Below, piece by piece: positions 49,452 to 58,299 of a stretch of DNA of 64,000 bases (positions are counted from its first letter, which is position 1; each line of letters opens with the position of its first letter). The DNA is from CAZESS01 sp964414415. Lineage in GTDB: Archaea > Thermoplasmatota > E2 > UBA202 > DSCA01. Under the pieces are notes generated by a model. That model was not told where the DNA came from. It did no database searches and saw only the letters and a list, made by a program, of their open reading frames with translations. Position numbers and translations under genes: made by a program. The stretch covers positions 62,001 to 126,000 of the forward strand of contig CAYPWJ010000001.1 of NCBI GenBank assembly GCA_964414415.1. The letters are read 5' to 3'.

Positions 49452-49970
49452 CTACGCGAGCCGCGGGAGATGCAGCTCGACGTAGTAATGCGAGACGGTG
49501 CCGGGGAACCAGTCCGTCCTGATGTGCCCGACGGGCTCGTATTCCGACATCTCGGGTCCCCACAGCGCCGTGTAGGTGCCGTCGTACTGCCCGTTCCAGA
49601 TGGAGTCGTTGTCCACCCAGGTCATCTCCAGCCGGTGGCCGTCCATGTCGAGCTGCATCGCCTCGTCGGTGTACGCGAGCAGCGTCACGTTCCACAGATG
49701 CCGGTCGAGCGGGTCGCCGAGCCCGCGCTCCAGCGCGATCTCCAGCGTGCCGGTGCCGTTGTCCAGGGTCAGGTTGGCGTAGTAGCTGCCTGCATACTCG
49801 AAGCCGCCCTTCGGTCGGCCGCAGTCGTTGATATAGAACGATCCATGTGCTTCGCCGCTCTCTGCAACCACGTCGCTCGTGTTGTCGAACTCCATCGCGA
49901 CCAGCGCCAGGGCGCCGGCCGCAACCAGGCCAATGACGGCGACAACAACCGTCAATATTTTTCGGCTCAT
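49452..49970 (-). CDS. Secreted or membrane-anchored protein
   Basis: 172 residues with a single N-terminal hydrophobic helix (ILTVVVAVIGLVAAGALALV), which can be a signal peptide or anchor, followed by a beta-rich extracellular domain with aromatic repeats (YAGSYYANLTLDNGTGTLEI, WNGQYDGTYTALWG). No family is recognised. It is on the minus strand, divergent from the PrsW-like protease gene with about 100 bases between, where a TATATA element (near 49990) suits this gene. Confidence 0.65.
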   Translation of the reverse strand: MSRKILTVVVAVIGLVAAGALALVAMEFDNTSDVVAESGEAHGSFYINDCGRPKGGFEYAGSYYANLTLDNGTGTLEIALERGLGDPLDRHLWNVTLLAYTDEAMQLDMDGHRLEMTWVDNDSIWNGQYDGTYTALWGPEMSEYEPVGHIRTDWFPGTVSHYYVELHLPRLA

Positions 49971-50074
49971 GGCCCCGAAAGCAGCCTGTATATAATGCCG
50001 TATCGAAAACGTTCACCGGGCGGTGAACCGCCCTGCCGTCCTACATCATATATAGCCTCGCTGGATATGTCTCC

Positions 50075-50773
50075 ATGACGCTGCAATGGGTCATCCTCAT
50101 CGTGCTGGCGTTTCTCCCGCCGCTGCTCTACATGGTATGGATCCGGGACACCGAGCGCTACCACCGGGAGCCCTGGCTGCCCGTCCTCTTCTGCTTCGCC
50201 TGGGGCGCCACCATCGCCATCGTTGCGTCGCTCTTCCTCGAGCAGATCCTCGGCATATCGCTGGCTGCCTCGCTCGGCGACACCTCGGCGTACGCGTTTG
50301 CGATGACGGTCGTCGTCGCGCCTGTCGTGGAGGAGTTCACCAAGCCGCTGGCGCTGCGCTTCAGGATCGTCCGGCGTGAGCTCGACGAGATCGAGGACGG
50401 CTTCATCTACGGTGCCGCCGCGGGCCTGGGTTTCTCCGCCACTGAGAACCTGTTCTACGAGGTCAGCTTCCTCGACCGGGGCATCGTCGTCTTCGTCGCG
50501 CTCGTGCTGCTCCGGACCGTCGGCGCCTGCCTGCTCCATGCGTCGGCGACGTCGCTCACGGGCTACGGCTACGGCCGCTCGCTGCTCCGCCGCGGCGGCT
50601 CCGTGCTCCCCTACTTCGGGCTGGCTATCCTGGCGCATGCTGTCTACAACTTCACGGTCTCCTTCCAGGTCGCCGGCGTCGCTGTCGGCGTGGCTCTCGC
50701 CCTGCTGTTTTCGCTGTTCGCCATCCGATGGGTCCGCGGCAGAATCAAGGCGTTCGACCGTCGGCATCCCTAA
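50075..50773 (+). CDS. PrsW-family intramembrane metalloprotease
   Basis: 232 residues with about seven helices. PrsW hallmarks are present: VVEEFTKPLAL with the EE(x)xK motif, EDGFIYGAAAGLGFSATEN with the catalytic-type glutamate, and HASATSLTGYGYG with the conserved histidine. In Bacillus PrsW starts regulated proteolysis of an anti-sigma factor. The archaeal target is unknown. A TATATA element about 25-28 bases upstream (near 50048) points to a leaderless mRNA. It converges with the M50 protease gene, sharing 4 bases at the stops. Confidence 0.92.
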   Translation: MTLQWVILIVLAFLPPLLYMVWIRDTERYHREPWLPVLFCFAWGATIAIVASLFLEQILGISLAASLGDTSAYAFAMTVVVAPVVEEFTKPLALRFRIVRRELDEIEDGFIYGAAAGLGFSATENLFYEVSFLDRGIVVFVALVLLRTVGACLLHASATSLTGYGYGRSLLRRGGSVLPYFGLAILAHAVYNFTVSFQVAGVAVGVALALLFSLFAIRWVRGRIKAFDRRHP

Positions 50774-51447
50774 AAGGGCATGATGGAGAGCGCTCCGAGG
50801 AACAGGACGACGCTCACCGCCAGGAGGCCGCCCCAGATGTCCTTCCGCCACCGGAACACCTTGCGGCCGTCCAGCGGGCCGAAGGGCAGCAGGTTGAACA
50901 CTGCCAGGAAGGCGTTGATAGCCGCGATGAACAGCGCCGCTGCCCCGACGATGCCGCCGACGACGAGCCAGAGGGACATGAACGCCAGCGCGATGACCAC
51001 GTTGGTCGCCGGACCGGCCACCGATATACGGCCGCTTTCCTCGCGGCTCGGGCGACCAAAAATCTGGACGGCGCCCGGAGCGGCGAAGACGATGCCGACG
51101 GCGACGCCCAGCACCAGCGCGAACAGCAGCCCCTGTGGATACATCCGGAATTCGGACCAGTAGCCGTACCGCTGCCCCATGTACTTGTGCGCCAGCTCGT
51201 GGCAGAAAAACGCCGTCGCAATCGCCAGGAACGACAGCGGCAGATTTGTCACTACTTCGTTCAGGTGAGACAGCGGAGGATTCGGCCCGAACGCGAACGC
51301 GAACGCGACGGTCAACACCGCCATCGCGATGCCGATGTGCAGGAGCTCCCGCCGGCTGAACGAGATACCCGGCCTGCGCTGCCTGACGCCGCTGCTGCCC
51401 CCGGTCGGGATGTCGTGAAACGAGTAGTAGACCCGTCGGTCGTCCAT
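50770..51447 (-). CDS. Site-2-protease-like M50 metalloprotease
   Basis: 225 residues with six or so helices. The zinc motif HELAH lies in FFCHELAHKYMGQRYGYW, and the third ligand region is LLPFGPLDGRKVFRW (LDG motif). This is the compact group of M50 enzymes common in euryarchaea. The start at 51447 (MDDRRVYYSF) was preferred over 51462. It sits tail to tail with a second intramembrane protease gene, so the region may handle membrane-protein signalling or turnover, but no substrate is adjacent. Confidence 0.9.
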   Translation of the reverse strand: MDDRRVYYSFHDIPTGGSSGVRQRRPGISFSRRELLHIGIAMAVLTVAFAFAFGPNPPLSHLNEVVTNLPLSFLAIATAFFCHELAHKYMGQRYGYWSEFRMYPQGLLFALVLGVAVGIVFAAPGAVQIFGRPSREESGRISVAGPATNVVIALAFMSLWLVVGGIVGAAALFIAAINAFLAVFNLLPFGPLDGRKVFRWRKDIWGGLLAVSVVLFLGALSIMPF

Positions 51448-51506
51448 GCAGGGCCAAACCACCGGTGTTTATCAATGTTTGCGTGCCGTCACGGGGCTGC
51501 ATGACG

Positions 51507-52334
51507 CTACGACGATGCCTCATCTCCCGCGGCTGTCACCGCGTTCTCCAGCATGCAGGCGATGGTGACCGGGCCGACGCCGCCCGGCACCGGCGTAACC
51601 GTCGCCGCGGTGTCGCGCATCGACGCCATGTCGACGTCGCCATGGACGCCGTCCTCATCGCTGACGATGGCCACGTCGACGACCACGGCGTCCTCCCTGA
51701 CGTGCCCGGCGGTTATCAGCCCCTGGACGCCGGCGCCCGTGACGACGACGTCTGCCTTCGTGGTGTATGCAGCCACGTCGTCGGTGTAGACGTGGCAGAC
51801 CGACACCGTCGCGTCGCGATTCAAGAGCATGTCCGCCAGCGGCTTCCCGACGATGTCGCTGTGGTTGACAACCGCGATGTCGGTGCCCTCCAGCGCTACC
51901 TCCTCATGCTCCAGGATACGGATGACCGCCCTGGGGGTGCAGGGCGCCAGCCGCTCGATGCCCAGCTGCGTCCGCCCGAGGTTGCAGGGATGGACACCTT
52001 CGACGTCTTTCCCCGGGTCGATCCGTTCCACGAGCGCCTGATAATCGATGCCGGGCAACGGGAGCTGCACCATGACGCCGTCGACGCCGTCGTTTGCATT
52101 CAGCGCGTCCACCGCCGCGGCCAGGTCGTCCATCGAGGCGTTGCGGGGAAACGTCATCGTCTCTGCCTCGATGCCCACCCGCTCGCAGGCCTGCTCCTTC
52201 AGCCGTGCATAGAGCGCCGATTCCTTGCTGCCCTCCATCATGATGGTAGCGACGTGGATGTCTCTCCCGGCGGCTCGCTCGCGCACCGATGCCTCCATCT
52301 CGGCGGCGATGGCTCTCCCGTCAACGATGTGCAT
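51507..52334 (-). CDS. folD: Methylenetetrahydrofolate dehydrogenase/cyclohydrolase
   Basis: 275 residues, bifunctional NADP-dependent enzyme interconverting methylene-, methenyl- and formyl-tetrahydrofolate. Substrate-domain residues are visible in SALYARLKEQACERVGI (the YxxxK-type motif with Y and K present), and VDGVMVQLPLPGIDYQALVE and the cofactor-domain VVNHSDIVGKPLADMLLN and PVPGGVGPVTIACML are standard. It implies folate-type C1 metabolism, otherwise uneven in archaea. It lies just upstream of the Sec61beta/SecG-like gene's stop side, on the same strand. Confidence 0.95.
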   Translation of the reverse strand: MHIVDGRAIAAEMEASVRERAAGRDIHVATIMMEGSKESALYARLKEQACERVGIEAETMTFPRNASMDDLAAAVDALNANDGVDGVMVQLPLPGIDYQALVERIDPGKDVEGVHPCNLGRTQLGIERLAPCTPRAVIRILEHEEVALEGTDIAVVNHSDIVGKPLADMLLNRDATVSVCHVYTDDVAAYTTKADVVVTGAGVQGLITAGHVREDAVVVDVAIVSDEDGVHGDVDMASMRDTAATVTPVPGGVGPVTIACMLENAVTAAGDEASS

Positions 52335-52384
52335 AGCTCGAAAACCAGCGGCGGTAAAAAAAGGTTGCCCGGTTCAGGCGTGGT

Positions 52385-52540
52385 TCAGGCGTAGATGTGC
52401 AGCGCGGTGACGACCACGGCGGTGCCGATGCCCATGGCGATGACCAGCCGCGGATCGATCTTCATCCCGGTTTTTTCTTCGTCGAAATAGCGGACGAGGC
52501 CGGCTGCCGACTGGAAACCGCTTCCTTCTTTCTTCGCCAT
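52385..52540 (-). CDS. secG: Preprotein translocase Sec61beta/SecG subunit
   Basis: A 51-residue tail-anchored protein: MAKKEGSGFQSAAGLVRYFD, then EEKTGMKIDPRLVIAMGIGT and a C-terminal helix ending VVVTALHIYA. The GLVRYFDEE and single C-terminal helix are the defining pattern of archaeal Sec61beta. It belongs to the SecYEG export channel used by the many secreted proteins in this window. It lies between folD and the acyltransferase on the minus strand. Confidence 0.95.
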   Translation of the reverse strand: MAKKEGSGFQSAAGLVRYFDEEKTGMKIDPRLVIAMGIGTAVVVTALHIYA

Positions 52541-52564
52541 ATCCAGGCAATATCCTCCCGTTAT

Positions 52565-53317
52565 TTAATTGTTGTGCTCCGCCTCGTCGACCGGCCGTGC
52601 AGGGACGCCGACGTAGGTTCTCCCCGCCGTGAGCACCTGGTCCTCCAGCACCAGCGCATGCAGCCCCACCGTCACGTTATCCTCGATGACCGCGCCGGGC
52701 ATGATGACCGCATTGGCGCCGATGAGGCAGTTGTCGCCGATCCTGACGGGCTTCACCCGCAGCCTGTCCTCCGTCACGTGCCCCAGGATCCAGGAATGTC
52801 CGCCGATCAACGTGTTCTCCCCTATCTCGGCCATGTAGGGGTCATGGATGAGCTCGCTGCCCGCCAGCACGCTGCTCCGCCCCATTGACAGGCCGGCCAG
52901 CCTGACCAGCCTGGTGCGCAGCGGCACCAGCGGCAGCAGGCTGACGATGCGCAACGCCGGCCGATACAGCACAAAGAACAGGAGATACCGGAAGAACTGC
53001 CCGTCGCGTATCGACACCTCGTGTTCACCCGGAGCCACCCGCAGCCGCATCGCCCGGATGAACAGCGCCGGCATCAGGGTCTCCATCACGATTAACAGCA
53101 GTGTCTCCAGCACCAGGGCAAACGTGAACGCGGTCAGATGGACGAGGCTGCCGAAGTCAACGAGACGGATGACAAACACAAGCGATATCACGGTGGGCAG
53201 CGCCCCGAGGGTCAACGCCAGCACCGGTGTAGCGACGAGGAGAAATGCCCGGCCGATCGATGTCAGGGAGAAATCATATGTCTCGAACCGGATGTCGGAG
53301 CCCCTGTCACCCGTCAT
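52565..53317 (-). CDS. Membrane-anchored hexapeptide-repeat acyltransferase-like protein
   Basis: 250 residues. Two or three N-terminal transmembrane helices (about 20-85) precede a left-handed beta-helix with hexapeptide repeats (IGENTLIGGHSWILGHV, IGDNCLIGANAVIMPGAVIE, VTVGLHALV), as in acetyl/acyl transferases acting on sugars or lipids. Sequence ends with TYVGVPARPV, common in LbetaH enzymes. The next gene upstream on the same strand is a sulfotransferase, and the pair may modify a surface glycan or glycolipid. The acyl donor and acceptor are unknown. Confidence 0.82.
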   Translation of the reverse strand: MTGDRGSDIRFETYDFSLTSIGRAFLLVATPVLALTLGALPTVISLVFVIRLVDFGSLVHLTAFTFALVLETLLLIVMETLMPALFIRAMRLRVAPGEHEVSIRDGQFFRYLLFFVLYRPALRIVSLLPLVPLRTRLVRLAGLSMGRSSVLAGSELIHDPYMAEIGENTLIGGHSWILGHVTEDRLRVKPVRIGDNCLIGANAVIMPGAVIEDNVTVGLHALVLEDQVLTAGRTYVGVPARPVDEAEHNN

Positions 53318-53357
53318 GTCGCCCCTAAACAGACAGCGATATTAGAATGCTTTGCCT

Positions 53358-54506
53358 TCAGGGTTCGTAGCCCCACCGGTCGATGGTAGCGTGGAAATGA
53401 TTGGATATCCGGGCCTGGAGTTCCTCGTCGACCTCGTAGCTGTGCGAGAGATCCGACTGTGTCGCCAGGTAGCCGCGGATGTCGTCCTCCGCCGCGGCGA
53501 AGCCCGGCAGGTCCAGCTCCTCGTAGATATGCGTGGTGACCGACAGCGGCCGGTCGACGAGCTCTTCGAAGCGTATCTCGACGAGGTTGCCGTCAGGGAT
53601 GAGCTCCCGCTCTTCGTGGTATTTCTCATACATCCGCCGGTACAGGGATACCATCCAGCGCTCCAGCGTCGACCATTCGGGCGGTCGCTGCACGCAGTAG
53701 AGCGTCATCTCGGTCTCGATGTTCCGCTTCATCGACAGGTACACGTGATACGGGTTCCGGTATATGTGCACGAACTTGGCGTCGGGAAACATGTCGAGCA
53801 GCAGCCGTATCCGTGCCGTGTTCGCCGGGTTTTTGACGACCAGCCGCCGGCCGCCGCTGGCCACCGTCACCTTCTGCAGGAAATAGCGGTACATCTGCTT
53901 CCATTCCTTCACCGTATGGGGCGGGACGTCCTCCATGCAGACGTAGCGGTGGTAGCGCTCCATGTTTCGGGGGAAACACCAGCCGTTGTAGAAGGCATAC
54001 GGGGAGAGATTGCCCATAGCGTATTCTTCCTCCTGCGGCAGGTCAGCGCCGAGGTCGACGTTGTCCTCCGGCCGCGTGTCGGGGAGCGACGCCTCGACGA
54101 TGGGCTTGACCAGCCGTTCGAACCTGAGAAACAGGCCGGGGGTAACCGTCTGGAACGTGGTGGGGTAGCCGAACTGCTCGTCATGTGCGAGAATGTTGTG
54201 GAGAAACGTGGTGCCGCTCCGCCAGTGACCGACGATGAACACGGGCTTCCTGACCGCCGTGCTCGCTATCTCGTCGTCATGCCGCCGTCTCTCGAGCAGA
54301 TTCAGCGGGCTCATCATGAGGCTCATCGCCACCGAGTACAGCGTACGCGGCACGCCGACTCCGTCGATGCGAAAGCGGTTCTGGACGAGCAGCCGCAGCA
54401 GGTTGGTGAACGTCGAGCCGGCGAGCGGTGTGAACGTCACCTCGAACGGCTGTATATCCATCACGTCATCTAACCCGTTATCTGACTGATCTGCAGCTTC
54501 GACCAT
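53358..54506 (-). CDS. Sulfotransferase family protein
   Basis: 382 residues of the PAPS-dependent sulfotransferase superfamily. The 5'-phosphosulfate loop is FIVGHWRSGTTFLHNILAHD, the 3'-phosphate region FVHIYRNPYHVYLSMKRN, and RFEELVDRPLSVTTHIYEEL is the C-terminal motif. The start may instead be ATG 54461 (MDIQPFEV), since a CATATACC element sits only a few bases before 54506. In archaea sulfated polar lipids or glycans are known from halophiles. Grouping with the acyltransferase supports an envelope-modifying role here. Confidence 0.85.
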   Translation of the reverse strand: MVEAADQSDNGLDDVMDIQPFEVTFTPLAGSTFTNLLRLLVQNRFRIDGVGVPRTLYSVAMSLMMSPLNLLERRRHDDEIASTAVRKPVFIVGHWRSGTTFLHNILAHDEQFGYPTTFQTVTPGLFLRFERLVKPIVEASLPDTRPEDNVDLGADLPQEEEYAMGNLSPYAFYNGWCFPRNMERYHRYVCMEDVPPHTVKEWKQMYRYFLQKVTVASGGRRLVVKNPANTARIRLLLDMFPDAKFVHIYRNPYHVYLSMKRNIETEMTLYCVQRPPEWSTLERWMVSLYRRMYEKYHEERELIPDGNLVEIRFEELVDRPLSVTTHIYEELDLPGFAAAEDDIRGYLATQSDLSHSYEVDEELQARISNHFHATIDRWGYEP

Positions 54507-54623
54507 GGTATATGTCCATCACTCCAATGCCGGCCGCCATATGAAGCTTATCCCCGCCGTGGCGCACATGCTGCCTCCTGGAACGGGCAAAATGTTTTAT
54601 GGCCATCCACCATTTCCTGCACC

Positions 54624-55781
54624 ATGAAAGCCGTTGTACTGGGCGGGGCGGGCGTCGTCGGCAGCTACGTCGTCCAGCGCCTGTCCCAGACCGACACCTT
54701 TTCCAGCATCAGGGTCGCCGACCTCAACGAGCAGCGCGCCAAAGATATCAGCCAGGAGAGCGACAGGGTTGAATGGATGCAGCTCGACGTCACCGACCGG
54801 CAGAGCCTGCAGGACAGCCTGCAGGACGCCGACGTAGCGGTCAACTGCGTCGGTCCCTTCTACAGATACGCCCCCGCCATCATCGAGGCGGCCATCGAGG
54901 CCGGCGTCGACTATGTCGACGTCTGCGACGACTACGATACCACCGAGACGGTCATAGACGACCTGCACCAGCAGGCCAGCGATGCCGGCGTGACCTGCAT
55001 CGTCGGCCTTGGTGCCAGTCCCGGCCTCACCAACGTCATCGCCGCGTATGCAGCCCGGCAGCTCGACAGCGTCAGCGACGTCGCCGTCTACGTCACCCGG
55101 GGCATCGGCGAACAGGCAGGGGCGGCTATCCCGTACCACATGCTCCACTGCTGGCTCGGCGAGGTCCCCGTCTACCGGGGCGGGCAGCGCCGAACGGCAC
55201 GAGGACTGGTCGACGGCGAACGATACGTCACGTTCCCGCAGCCGTTCGGACAGGCACCCGTCTACTACTTCGGGCACCCGGAGACCGTGACCATCCCGCG
55301 CTACATAAAGGGCGTCCAGAACGCCTCCTGCATGGGCACGTTTTTCCCGCCTGACTTCCGGGAGGCGCTCCTCCAGGCGCAGTCACTCGGCCTGCTCTCA
55401 GGCACGCCGATCGAGGTGCAGGGCCACGACATCGCCCCGCGTGACTTCATGGCCTCGTATGTCTCATCGCTCGGCGGCGCCATGCTCAGGCAACATACGG
55501 ACATCCCGTCCGGCGGCGCGGTCATGGTCGAAGTCGCCGGCACCACGAATGGTGAGCCGCAGCGGTATCGCTTCGCAGGCACCTCTCACATGCGCGAGGG
55601 CACCGCCACCCCTGCAGCGCTCGGGGCAACGATGCTCGCCGCGGGTGACATCAGCTCGCCGGGCGTCCAGTCGCCGGAGGCATGTGTCCCCCCGCAGCGC
55701 TTTCTCAACCGGATGATGCAGCAGCAGGTGTTCGGCGACATCTGGATGACGACCACCGAAAAAATCACCGGGCAACTCTAG
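54624..55781 (+). CDS. Saccharopine-dehydrogenase-like oxidoreductase
   Basis: 385 residues with an N-terminal Rossmann fold GGAGVVGSYVVQRLSQTD and the family's VNCVGPFYRYAPAIIEAAIE and VDVCDDYDTTE segments, then the conserved GASPGLTNVIAAYAARQL. Relatives include saccharopine reductases and carboxynorspermidine synthases. The real substrate is not clear, and no lysine-biosynthesis genes are adjacent. The TATA-like GTTTTATGG about 22-30 bases upstream suggests a leaderless transcript. It converges with pyrD. Confidence 0.85.
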   Translation: MKAVVLGGAGVVGSYVVQRLSQTDTFSSIRVADLNEQRAKDISQESDRVEWMQLDVTDRQSLQDSLQDADVAVNCVGPFYRYAPAIIEAAIEAGVDYVDVCDDYDTTETVIDDLHQQASDAGVTCIVGLGASPGLTNVIAAYAARQLDSVSDVAVYVTRGIGEQAGAAIPYHMLHCWLGEVPVYRGGQRRTARGLVDGERYVTFPQPFGQAPVYYFGHPETVTIPRYIKGVQNASCMGTFFPPDFREALLQAQSLGLLSGTPIEVQGHDIAPRDFMASYVSSLGGAMLRQHTDIPSGGAVMVEVAGTTNGEPQRYRFAGTSHMREGTATPAALGATMLAAGDISSPGVQSPEACVPPQRFLNRMMQQQVFGDIWMTTTEKITGQL

Positions 55782-55804
55782 CCGCTCACTGCAGGGCCGA
55801 CGGT

Positions 55805-56695
55805 TCAATCATCGGCACGCCGGCGGGCCAGCCCGACAACGTCTTCCACGTGGTCGTAGCCGTGCTCCGCCAGCCAGCGGTGCAGATCCCGGCAGATATC
55901 CTTGAAGACAGCCACGCCGCCGTAGCGCAGGCTGCTGCCGATCTGGACCGCCGAGGCGCCCGCCATCAGGTACTCCACGACGTCTTCAGCGCCGTTTACG
56001 CCGCCGACGCCGACGACGGGCACGTCCAGCGTGCCGGCGAGCTCCCAGACGCAGCGGACGCCGACCGGCCGGATGGCCGGGCCGGAGAGCCCCCCTGTCA
56101 CGTTCGCCAGGACCGGCATCGCCACGTCGACGTCGATGCGCATCGCCTTCAGGGTGTTGACGGCCACCAGGGCGTCAGCGCCGCCCTGCACCGCTGCCTC
56201 GCCACGCTCCAGGACGCCGTCGGCGCCGAGCTTCACCCAGACCGGCACCTCGACCGCATCCTTCACCGCGCGGACCACGGCCGGGATGCGGCGAGTGGGC
56301 ACCCCGGCGCCATACGAACCGGCATGTGGACAGCTCATGTTGAGCTCGAGCGCCGCCACCTCCGGTGCCATTGCCTCCGCCACGGCGGCGAACTCCTCGC
56401 TGCTCCGCCCGAAGATGCTGCCCACCACGACGTCCACGTCAGCCGCTCTGAGCTCCTCGAGGTAGCACTCGACGCCCGGGTTGGGCAGCCCCATCGCGTT
56501 GAGGACGCCGTGCTCGAGTTCCACCACGCTGGGGTTGCCGTAGCCCGTGCGCTCCTCGAGGCCAACGGACTTGGTGACGACGGCTCCGGCGGCACGGCAG
56601 CGTTCCATGCTGCCCGCGGTCATGTCGAGCACTCCAGAGGCGAGCATCAACGGGGTCTCCAGACGCAGGGAGCCGACCGACGTTGCCAGACACAT
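55805..56695 (-). CDS. pyrD: Dihydroorotate dehydrogenase, class 1
   Basis: 296-residue FMN enzyme oxidising dihydroorotate to orotate in pyrimidine synthesis. Class 1 features are visible: MLASGVLDMTAGSMERCRAA, VVTKSVGLEERTGYGNP, LELNMSCPHAGSYG with the NxSCP active-site region, VPVWVKLGADG, and the C-terminal VVGVGGVNGAEDVVEYLMAG with GASAVQIGSSL. The start at 56695 is fixed by the divergent promoter; the frame upstream is a shadow of nop5. No PyrK electron-transfer subunit is adjacent. Confidence 0.94.
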   Translation of the reverse strand: MCLATSVGSLRLETPLMLASGVLDMTAGSMERCRAAGAVVTKSVGLEERTGYGNPSVVELEHGVLNAMGLPNPGVECYLEELRAADVDVVVGSIFGRSSEEFAAVAEAMAPEVAALELNMSCPHAGSYGAGVPTRRIPAVVRAVKDAVEVPVWVKLGADGVLERGEAAVQGGADALVAVNTLKAMRIDVDVAMPVLANVTGGLSGPAIRPVGVRCVWELAGTLDVPVVGVGGVNGAEDVVEYLMAGASAVQIGSSLRYGGVAVFKDICRDLHRWLAEHGYDHVEDVVGLARRRADD

Positions 56696-56726
56696 AGTTT
56701 TTAAATGCAGGACCGTATTTAAAACA
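56696..56726. promoter_or_regulatory. 31-base divergent promoter region of pyrD and nop5
   Basis: Only 31 bases separate the two start codons, yet they contain TTTTTAAAT (near 56698) and GTATTTAAAA (near 56715), each about 20-28 bases from the ATG it would serve. Both genes are therefore probably leaderless and their transcription complexes cannot occupy the DNA independently. Confidence 0.6.
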
Positions 56727-57689
56727 ATGCCGAAATACGTGAAGACCACCTGGTTTGGTACCTTCCTATACGACGAGGAGGGCATCATCGAGGCGACGTT
56801 GTTCCCCGCCGACGTTGACGCAATCGCCGACCGGCTGCAGCGGATACGCGCCGGTGAGATACTCGACGAGGAACGCGCCCTCAAGGAGCACGACCCTGCA
56901 ACGGACGAACGACGACTTCGCTCACTTTTTGCATACCGCGATGACATCCCCGGCCTCGATGTTACCCCGGGCGAGCACGGTTATGACACCGACCTGCTCC
57001 GCCAGGCGTCCATCAGGCTTGCAGAGCGGCAGATGCAGCAGGAGCGGCGGCAGCGGAGCACCCGCATCGCCGAGGCTGTCACGGCGCTCGACGACCTCCT
57101 CAAAACCCGCAACATCCTCATGGAGCACATCGAGGACTGGCACGGCTACTTCACCGGCAACGTTGACAGGGGCGAAAACCTGCCCCGCCATGTCATCGAG
57201 GAGTGGCAGATGACCGGCAGCGGTGAGCTCGACCGCCAGGAGGAGGCATCTCTCGTCGCGCTGGCCAGGGTAGCAGCAGATATGCAGGAGGCCAGGGAGA
57301 CACTGGAGACCTACGTCAGCAATGCTATGCAGCAGATGGCGCCCAACGTCAGCGCCTTGGTGGGCGAGACCATCGCCGCTCGCCTCATCGCCGCTGCCGG
57401 GTCGCTGCAGCGGCTCGCCGAGCTGCCGGCTGGGACCATCCAGGTGCTCGGTGCAGAAAAAGCCCTGTTCCAGCATCTCCGCAAGGGGACGCCGCCCCCG
57501 AAGCACGGCATCATCTTCCAGCATGAATGGGTCAACACGGCACCCAAGAAGAAGCGGGGGAAGATAGCGCGGAGCTTTGCCGCCAAGATAGCTATCGCCG
57601 CACGGGCGGATGCCTTCACCGGCCGTGACATTGCCGGGCAGCTCCGCGAGGAGATGGAGGACCGGCTGAAGGAGATACGCCGGCGGTGA
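56727..57689 (+). CDS. nop5: Nop5 (NOP56/58-like) C/D RNP core protein
   Basis: 320 residues. The N-terminal domain is followed by a coiled-coil (about 110-200) and the Nop domain with PNVSALVGETIAARLIAAAG, LPAGTIQVLGAEKALFQHL and PPPKHGIIFQHEWV, which grips L7Ae and the box C/D guide RNA. The protein scaffolds the 2'-O-methylation RNP. In most archaea the fibrillarin gene follows directly. Here the next gene is on the opposite strand and encodes a zinc-ribbon membrane protein, so fibrillarin must be elsewhere. The short basic C-terminus (KEIRRR) is normal. Confidence 0.96.
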   Translation: MPKYVKTTWFGTFLYDEEGIIEATLFPADVDAIADRLQRIRAGEILDEERALKEHDPATDERRLRSLFAYRDDIPGLDVTPGEHGYDTDLLRQASIRLAERQMQQERRQRSTRIAEAVTALDDLLKTRNILMEHIEDWHGYFTGNVDRGENLPRHVIEEWQMTGSGELDRQEEASLVALARVAADMQEARETLETYVSNAMQQMAPNVSALVGETIAARLIAAAGSLQRLAELPAGTIQVLGAEKALFQHLRKGTPPPKHGIIFQHEWVNTAPKKKRGKIARSFAAKIAIAARADAFTGRDIAGQLREEMEDRLKEIRRR

Positions 57690-57704
57690 ACCAGCGCCGA
57701 TCTA

Positions 57705-58154
57705 TCACGGGAAGCCGTAGGGAAGAGACGGCACCATCTGCGGGGTCACCACCAGCCCGACGACGAGCGCGCCGGCGACCAGCAGGCCGACCCGCAGGTA
57801 TCGGTCGAGCTCCTCGTTGACCAGGGAGCCGAGGAACAGCGTGCCGCCGAGCACGAGGCCGCCGAGGTTGTAGAGGACCAGCCCGGCCTTGAGGACACCG
57901 CTGCCCCCGGCGACGTTGCAGACGACCGCGCCGAGGAAGACGACGAGGAGACCGACACCGACCGCCAGCGTCATCATCTTTTTTGAGAACAGGCTGGAGA
58001 TGTCGACGTTCGTCGACGGGCCGGTGACGGGATGCTCCGATGACGCACCATCGTTGGCTGTCGCTTCTCCGGCGAGTGCGCCGCCGCATTCAGGACAAAA
58101 CTGCATGTCCTCCTCGATGTCTGCTCCGCATTCAGGGCAGTACATGGTCATCAA
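57705..58154 (-). CDS. Zinc-ribbon membrane protein
   Basis: 149 residues: an N-terminal zinc ribbon (CPECGADIEEDMQFCPECGG, residues 6-25), a polar linker, then about three to four transmembrane helices (MMTLAVGVGLLVVFLGAVVC, LYNLGGLVLGGTLFLG, LRVGLLVAGALVVGLVV). Such ribbon-plus-helices proteins are common in archaea and have no assigned function. The start may be any of three close Met codons. It converges with nop5, 15 bases apart. Confidence 0.8.
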   Translation of the reverse strand: MMTMYCPECGADIEEDMQFCPECGGALAGEATANDGASSEHPVTGPSTNVDISSLFSKKMMTLAVGVGLLVVFLGAVVCNVAGGSGVLKAGLVLYNLGGLVLGGTLFLGSLVNEELDRYLRVGLLVAGALVVGLVVTPQMVPSLPYGFP

Positions 58155-58299
58155 AATAGGCTGCTTCTTAAAAAATATTTATATTTCTTTTACCAGCCGG
58201 GGTCAGTTAAATATAATTACATCGCGACAGTGTACAAAAGAGAAAGACTCCCCAAGGTATTTAATAGGCGAACGGATTAATAGATACGAGTTGGGAAGC

